NCBI GenBank assembly: GCA_963556495.2
Contig: OY747715.1
Location: 17,645,239 to 17,709,238 of the forward strand
DNA from: Valencia hispanica
Taxonomy: Eukaryota; Chordata; Actinopteri; Cyprinodontiformes; Valenciidae
Length of the DNA: 64,000 nt
Reading direction: 5' to 3'
Shown: positions 58,681 to 64,000 of the stretch, piece by piece
Layout of the letters: the number at the start of each line of letters is the position of its first letter
Numbering within the stretch: the first letter of the stretch is position 1
Program-made: the position numbers and the translations under genes
The notes under the pieces: generated by a model
Databases searched by the model: none
What the model was told of the DNA's origin: nothing
The model's input: only the letters and a program-made list of their open reading frames with translations

Positions 58681-60813
58681 TTATGTTTAAGAAAGATGAT
58701 AACATCTTATTGCACTGTTAATACTTAAAATACATGAGAAAGCACCTGATCATTATAAATTATAAGCTATTAAAGATTGAAATGTGAATACTATATCGAC
58801 AATTTAATGTCGGAGTTCAATCACATAAAAAATTATTCTTACCATGATTTCAAATTCATGTGAAGAAAGTGTGATATGGCCCAATACATAATTTAGAAAC
58901 ATTTATAACACCATGTCATACAAATCAGGATCTATGATGTACTGCTAGGAGACCACATTAGTCCTCATTTGTTCATCTGCAAGTAAGAAAAATGAGTGTG
59001 GTGCACCTAATGAATTACTCAAACCTTCAATGTGGGAAGTCCAAATTGACCTTAACATGACGCCTATCAAAAGAGAGAACTGGAAAATTGAAAATCTTTA
59101 AGGCATAAATGAACACAAAATATCATTAACCTTTTAAAGCAGAACATCAACAGCACTAGATGTTCATATGGTCACTGATTAGTTTAGATTTTTAGGAATA
59201 TAGGCTAACCAAAGCATCACACAAACAAATAGATGCATCATAATATAGTATAAATATTGGGTTTTGCACAGGAGTATAATTATCAAAATAAATGTGAAGG
59301 TTTAAAACCTATAAAATACTAAATCTCTAAAAGTCATTAAAAGGAAAGTGATCCTTTATCATTATCACATTACATTATCAAGCGATACCCCCTTGAGGGG
59401 CTCCATTTGTGAAGGATGGACCAACTATGTGAAGCCCGTGACAGTATGCTTTAGGCAATCTTTCAGATATATGCATCAAACTTTTGCTCAGAGCACTATG
59501 CACTTTATAAAAAAATTTTCCCGACAGTTGAGAGACTGTGAATTGTCACTTTGACATTGTTAGACACCGATACAGTACAGTAGAGTTAGCTTATTAGTTG
59601 GTGGTTGCCAAAAGATTCTATTTTTTTTCTCTCTTTCAATTATTTTTCATCAAACTTTAAATTTACTTGTAATTAGATGTTAAAGGTTAATAGTTTTACA
59701 AAAATGTTGTATCGAAATATACTAAAAGTAATAAGTGTGTTGATGTCTTGTTTGTCACATGATTAAATGTTGTTGGAAACAAATATAAATTTTACATTTG
59801 TTTGTTGTGATTACATATTTTAAAACAGTTCTCTTTTGCTACTCTTTTAATAGTTTGACTAGTATTGCTTTACTTAGATGAGTGACTTTTTTATGTTTTT
59901 TTAATATGTCAAATTATAGACATAAATGTAAGAAATGAAATTATTTACAAAATTTCCTACAACTGAATTATCCTCATTTGGAAAACAATAAGGGCAAAGA
60001 ATAATGTGGGTTATTACTTACTTATTACTTATTACTTGGTCATTCTAACCAAAAGTGTCACTTTCAAACCAAAAGTGTCACTTTCAGCTCAAGGCACTAT
60101 ATGCTTATGTTCTTTCTAAGATCAAGTCAGACCACCTGCATTAGTAATACAGGTAGACATTAAAATCATGCACTAAGCTATTCTGTATCATACTGGCAAA
60201 AGCATTTGTAGTTTTGTTAAACTCTTATAATCAGATGTTGTAATGAGTAGTTTAGAGGAAGGGAAAAAAAAGTTCATTCAGTTGAAAGAACCTGTCAATC
60301 ACTTTTATCTGTTTTCACGCATTTGCACACAGAGAAAACATATGAACAAATACAACCATTGGCTATATTATCGTTGTCTCTCAACAAAATCAAAAAGTTT
60401 ACCCCTGCAACATATTGGACACTGTTGGTAAATATTTCTGTGGAGGAGACCTGAAATCTGAACTGAAGAAAATAAAGCAAACAGGACTAACCCATAGCTT
60501 GTGGGAAAATCTTCAAAAAGTACAGAGAGGCACTGACTGGAAGGTGTCCAGAAAATTAAAAATTTATAAATGCAGAAAGGACATTTCACTTCATAATCCA
60601 AAATTACTTCCACAGTATCTAAAAGTAGAATGGTAGTCCAAGCTTTCAGTTTCAGGCTCCTTTATTTTAGAACCACAACCTACTTTTTGTCTGTAAAGGT
60701 AGATTTCCTCTTGACCTTTGGGATGATCCTTAAAACTTAACATTGGCTTGGGCCAATCTGAACAAATTATTTTGTTATGTTGCTATAGGCTCAGCCCTGC
60801 TTTCCACCAGATG
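58681..60813. other. Unique AT-rich sequence, no gene recognised
   Basis: A 20-bp direct duplication (AACCAAAAGTGTCACTTTCA) is at 60,047-60,086. Two adjacent lysine-rich frames at 60.24-60.64 kb have no recognised domain. Otherwise nothing. Confidence 0.4.
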
Positions 60814-60922
60814 CGTAAGAGGCACATAACGTAAGAGGCGCGTAACGTAAGAGGCGCGTAACGTAAGAGGCGCGTAACGTAAGAGGCGCGTAACGTAAGA
60901 GGCGCGTAACGTAAGAGGCGCG
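60814..60922. repeat. 16-bp minisatellite, 6.8 copies
   Basis: Unit CGTAAGAGGCGCGTAA repeated in tandem from 60,814. The first unit differs (GGCACATAA) and the last is cut into TTTTACTC. It is CpG-rich (GGCGCG) in an AT-rich setting. Confidence 0.95.
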
Positions 60923-61056
60923 TTTTACTCGTGAATTCAGCAGAGCATCCCATCCCACTGGGTGCGTTTTAGACACGTATCACTCGTGAAAGCATTTCAC
61001 CCACCTGATCCTGGGAGATCACGAAATCACAGGAGAACTGCAATTGCATAACTTAA

Positions 61057-61273
61057 AGCTGCAGTCCGGAGAATTTGAGGCAGAGAGATTTTTTGAATCC
61101 GACGTACCAAGACCCCTCCCAAAACACTACGGGAGGAAGGTGGGATAGAGAAAAATAGTTGTAGTAGTAGTAGTGTTGTGGAGCACTAGCCTCTTATCAT
61201 AGTATTGAACCCCACTATCATTTTAACGATTTATAAAACTTTGATATATAAATATATTATCCGGACTGCAGCT
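61057..61273. mobile_element. TTAA-flanked MITE, family K3 (217 bp)
   Basis: Inverted ends AGCTGCAGTCCGGA and TCCGGACTGCAGCT between TTAA at 61,053-61,056 and 61,274-61,277. The interior is non-coding with a (GTA)n-like tract. There is no transposase. Confidence 0.85.
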
Positions 61274-61277
61274 TTAA

Positions 61278-61749
61278 AGTGTAGTATGCAGGGGGGAAAT
61301 GTGATTCTATGTTGGTAAGATGCATAAACTCACCATCCAAGTGAGTCCTGGTGTCAAAGATAGTCATGTTTTTTTTTTGTAGTTAAGCAGACGGAAATCT
61401 GCACGTCTTTTATTTTGAAATCTGTCATGTCATACATATCATACCAGCATGTCCAAAAGCCTAACAGGGACCTAGTGGTATGTGCACAACTATTAGGCAA
61501 GTGTTATTTTTGTGAATAATTTTTATTCATCACCAACTACACAGCTCTGGATTAACTAAAGATGTACTCAATGTAAAAGATGTACTCAAACATGAGTGTT
61601 TAAGACAGTAAAAGGGAGGCTTTTACTGTCTTAAATATCTATAAGTGCATACTTATTGGAAAACTGTTATATGGTAGAATGATTACACCACTAAATCATT
61701 TTTTTTTTTAACAACCCAAAACCTTCCCATAAACATTTCTGACAGGTTG
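61278..61749. other. Unassigned sequence
   Basis: Contains the direct duplication AAGATGTACTCAA (about 61,559 and 61,579) and TACTGTCTTAAA words. No gene was recognised. Confidence 0.35.
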
Positions 61750-61851
61750 AAAAAAGACGGGGGCAGTTACATAGATGGTATGTGAGACCCTTAAACCGTG
61801 CCTGGTTTAAGGGTCTCACATACCATCTATGTAACTGCCCCCGTCTTTTTT
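61750..61851. repeat. Perfect 48-bp inverted repeat with 6-nt spacer
   Basis: Left arm 61,750-61,797 (AAAAAAGACGGGGGCAGTTA at the outside, GAGACCCTTAAACC at the inside), spacer GTGCCT, right arm 61,804-61,851. The arms are exactly complementary over all 48 positions. A transcript would fold into one long perfect hairpin. No second copy of either arm was seen in the window. Confidence 0.97.
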
Positions 61852-62149
61852 TCTGTTGTGATCTTAACAATGACCAGAAGCTTATTTCTTATATGGTCGC
61901 CATGTTTGTTTTGTTTTTGCCCTACAAATCCGGAAACACCAACACTCTTATCTGGGATGAGTTCTGTACTCTCCCACCTAGTGGAATTCTACAGTACTAT
62001 GTGGAGTGCGCAAGCAAGTACGTTCCCAAGACGCAGCCTGCTGCTTGTGTCAAAGTGGCGTTACACGAGGTTAAAAACCAAGTATATTCCCGGCCATAGT
62101 CTTTACATGCAAAGTATGCATTGTTTATATGTTGTTTACGTTTTTACCT

Positions 62150-62476
62150 CCTATCCCAGTTGATTACTTCCACCTGCTCTCTCCCTCCCACCTGCATCTG
62201 CTCCCACTAATTGATCATTGGTCTTCTCAGTCACTTCCTCATTTCCTCCTCAGTATAAATTCGGTCCTCTCTCAGTCACTATTCGCTGGTCTGTTGTCGT
62301 TCTTCCCTTGCCGGTTCCTGCCCTCGTTGTTGCCCATCCTGGTTCCTGTTTTTCCCTGTTTGCTGCCTGTATCCTCCTGAGTTTTGTAAGTTCCCCTTCC
62401 TTGTGTTTTTTCATTAAATCCTTTTTGACGTTACTCTGCTGCATTTGGGTCCTCCCTAACCTTGCACCATGACACA
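62150..62476 (+). repeat. LTR-like sequence with TATA box and poly(A) signal
   Basis: CTCAGTATAAATTCGG at about 62,250 (TATA box), a pyrimidine-rich middle, CATTAAAT at about 62,413, then CTGCATTTGGGTCC and an end ACCATGACA. The 3' part follows the same plan as the solo LTR at 19,775-20,096 (poly(A) signal, CTGC...TTTGGGTCC, TGACA). The left end and target duplication were not found. Confidence 0.5.
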
Positions 62477-62489
62477 ATGCCTCTTATAA

Positions 62490-62800
62490 GCATAAATCAT
62501 TTTATTTTGCATTTTGTTGTGTTACAGCCACACACAGCAATATTTTTTATTTAAATTACATGTGACACAACATAGAATGAAGCACTATTGTAGACTGGAA
62601 GAAAGAAACAGTCACATATTCATTTTTTGAAATAATGCCAGTCTAAAAAGATTGGCATCCACATATATTCAGCCTCTACAGCACAGGGTTTTTGTAGAGC
62701 AATCTTTTCCTGGTATTACAGTACAGCTGCCACTCTTTTAAAGTAAAGTGACTGATAATTTTGATCGCAACTGGTTGCTGAGTGTAACCTACACCTACTG
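62490..62800. repeat. Possible Tc1-like transposon end fragment
   Basis: TTTTGCATTTTGTTGTGTTACAGCC, CATAGAATGAAGCAC and ATATATTCAGCCTCTACAG resemble the terminal region of Tc1-like elements (compare TCACATTACAGCC and TTATTCAGCCCCC in Tc1-b). There is no opposite end and no transposase. Confidence 0.4.
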
Positions 62801-63019
62801 AAAACCATGTACTTTTTCTTCTGCTTTATAAATATATCCGAGTTTGTGTTGATCTGTCATAAAAGCTCCCATTGAAGTAGGCTACTGTACATTCAAGTTT
62901 GTGTTGCAATATGATAAAAGTAGTATTATTGTGCTATTATTGTTGTATTGTGCTATTCGGAGGACTCATTTCTAAAGGTGTTTTATGGAAGCGTAGAGCT
63001 GCCACCCAGCTGAAATCAC

Positions 63020-63235
63020 GTTATAATATATAGAGCTATATTATGGTATAACATGATAACTTTATTGTTCGAACAATATAACTTTTTTGTTTGTATAATA
63101 TACTATCACGTTCTTACAATATAATTTTTATGTCTTAACAATATACATATTTATCACATTATAGCAAAAAACGTTTCATGTTCTTACAATAAAAATATTA
63201 TATTGTTCAAACAATATATTTTATTGTACAAGCAT
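63020..63235. repeat. AT-rich palindrome-containing repeat block, left
   Basis: Several copies of words such as TATTGTTCGAACAATA (a perfect 16-bp palindrome near 63,064-63,079), GTTCTTACAATA and TTCAAACAATATATTTTATTG. The same words resume after the Rex1 insertion at 63,735-63,778. Confidence 0.75.
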
Positions 63236-63734
63236 GTCTACAAGAAGGGGCAGAGTAGACTGTACTTCTTGAGGAAGCTTAGGTCCTTCAAGCTTTGCAG
63301 CAAGATGCTGGAGATCTTCTACAAGTCTGTTGTGGAGAGTGTAATCTCTTCAGCCGTCATCTGTTGGGGTAGCAGCATCAGAACCAGGGATTTAAAAAGG
63401 CTAAACAACCTGATAAAGAAGGCTGGTTCTGTTCTTGGGACAACTGTGGAAAATCTGGAGATGATGATGCAAAGAAGGATTCTTCTTAAAATCAAAAAAA
63501 TTATGGACAACCCTGAGCATCCTCTTCATGAGACAGTCACACAACAAAAGAGCATCTTCAGTCGGAGGCTTCTTCAGTTTCGCTGCAATACAGACCGCTA
63601 CAGGAAATCCTTCCAGCCCACAGCCATAATCATCTACAACAACTCCTTAAAGAATTAATTATATGAGCTATACCAACACTTAATTTCCCTCTGGGATCAA
63701 TAAAGTATTTCTGAATTTAATTTGAATTTGAATG
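63236..63734 (+). mobile_element. Rex1-like LINE, 3' end
   Basis: The C-terminal coding part is open over about 140 codons to the TAA near 63,656: VYKKGQSRLYFLRKLRSFKL, CWGSSIRTRDLKRLNNLIKK, NPEHPLHETVTQQKSIFSRR and RYRKSFQPTAIIIYNNSLKN. A short 3' UTR follows, with GGGATCAATAAAGTATTTC and a TTTGAATTTGAATG tail. It is 5'-truncated at YKKG. It provides the unoccupied-site relative for the K1 MITE at 36,235. Confidence 0.88.
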
Positions 63735-63778
63735 AAAAATATATTATTTGAACAATATATTTTATTGTAAGAATGTAT
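63735..63778. repeat. AT-rich palindrome-containing repeat block, right
   Basis: AAAAATATATTATTTGAACA and ACAATATATTTTATTGTAAG repeat the sequence left of the Rex1 tail (63,185-63,233), as a long imperfect direct repeat around the insertion. Confidence 0.7.
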
Positions 63779-63844
63779 AATGTGCTGCGTTCAGAAACCC
63801 AAATCAGGCTGATGTGGAGAGCCCTCAGTTTCAAGAGTACCCAG

Positions 63845-63900
63845 CTGCAGACAAGATGGCGGACAAACGTCCAGTCTTTACCGGAAGGTCCCAAACGGAA
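63845..63900 (+). promoter_or_regulatory. Promoter-like YY1 and ETS motifs
   Basis: AAGATGGCGGA (63,853-63,863; YY1-type, with the ATG) is followed by ACCGGAAG (about 63,880) and ACGGAAG. Such clusters mark first exons of housekeeping genes and also some repeats. The downstream part is outside the window. Confidence 0.35.
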
Positions 63901-63978
63901 GTTGTTCTTCTTCCAAGAGGAAATTGTTCTTCTTCTTGGGGTAGAAAATCAGTTATTCTTCATGTATATTTTGTTTAG
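63856..63978 (+). other. 40-codon ORF starting in a YY1-type ATGGCGGAC context
   Basis: The frame begins MADKRPVFTGRSQTEVVLLP and ends at TAG 63,976-63,978. If this is a real first exon, translation would leave it by splicing before the stop; GGTAG at about 63,939 is a weak donor candidate. The function is unknown, and it could equally be part of a repeat. Confidence 0.25.
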
Positions 63979-64000
63979 TGGGAGATGATGGAGACAGAGA

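Noticed and set aside
60243..60636. Two adjacent lysine-rich ORFs as a small gene
   Set aside because: No recognised domain, no splice or promoter context, and composition typical of AT-rich DNA.
60814..60922. CRISPR-like array
   Set aside because: The repeats are contiguous 16-bp units without unique spacers in a vertebrate genome; it is a minisatellite.
62129..62472. Hydrophobic ORFs of 83-84 codons
   Set aside because: They come from the pyrimidine-rich LTR-like sequence (TATA box and poly(A) signal present) and no protein family was recognised.

Overview
This is vertebrate nuclear DNA, most likely from a ray-finned (teleost) fish. The evidence is one recognisable host exon, the terminal exon of the GABA-A receptor alpha-1 subunit gene, followed by about 63 kb dominated by mobile elements typical of fish: L2-clade and Rex1-like LINEs, Tc1-like DNA transposons, a BEL/Pao retrotransposon, tRNA-derived SINEs, TTAA-flanked MITEs and microsatellites. 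There are no operons, tandem CDS or bacterial-type genes. The species cannot be named from the sequence.

Layout. 1-0.24 kb: L2 fragment (family 'L2-A') in the last gabra1 intron. 0.34-0.66 kb: last coding exon of gabra1 (+), followed by an AT-rich 3' UTR candidate. 3.08-3.90 kb: TTAA-flanked MITE (family K1) split by a 296-bp insertion with a 16-bp target duplication and a hammerhead-like CTGATGA...GAAAC core. 4.79-4.95 kb: (TA)80. 7.0-12.9 kb: a Rex1-like LINE (+) split by a second TTAA MITE (K2) and by an L2-A copy (-), which is itself split by a Tc1-like transposon. 15.0-19.65 kb: an hAT-like repeat enclosing a degraded BEL/Pao gag-protease-RT (-). 19.78-20.10 kb: a solo LTR with a 5-bp duplication. 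21-26.4 kb: repeat remnants, a decayed Tc1-like element and an L2-A copy. 31.0-32.6 kb: a complete Tc1-like element with about 210-bp terminal inverted repeats. 33.1-38.2 kb: an L2-C element (-) containing a second L2-C copy (+), plus a Rex1 fragment that contains another K1 MITE. 41.8-42.3 kb: tRNA-derived SINE heads. 44.4-52.6 kb: an older LINE (-) split by a TTAA MITE (K4, itself holding an L2-B copy) and by a near full-length L2-A (+). 52.8-54.1 kb: a second, truncated copy of the 31-kb Tc1 family. 55-64 kb: L2-A, a SINE, L2-B tail, a 16-bp minisatellite, a short TTAA MITE (K3), a perfect 48-bp inverted repeat, an LTR-like sequence, a Rex1 tail set in AT-rich palindromic DNA, and a YY1/ETS-type promoter-like end.

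The only host function supported is gabra1: a subunit of the synaptic GABA-gated chloride channel. All transposon coding regions seen are broken or truncated, so any activity would have to come from copies elsewhere. Several insertion histories can be read precisely because an unoccupied relative of the target lies in the same window: the Tc1 at 10.0 kb, the K1 MITE at 36.2 kb and the 296-bp insertion at 3.26 kb. Family letters (L2-A/B/C, K1-K4, LINE-X, repeat U) are labels used only here. Element class names rest on recognised protein motifs, terminal sequences and target duplications, not on a database search.
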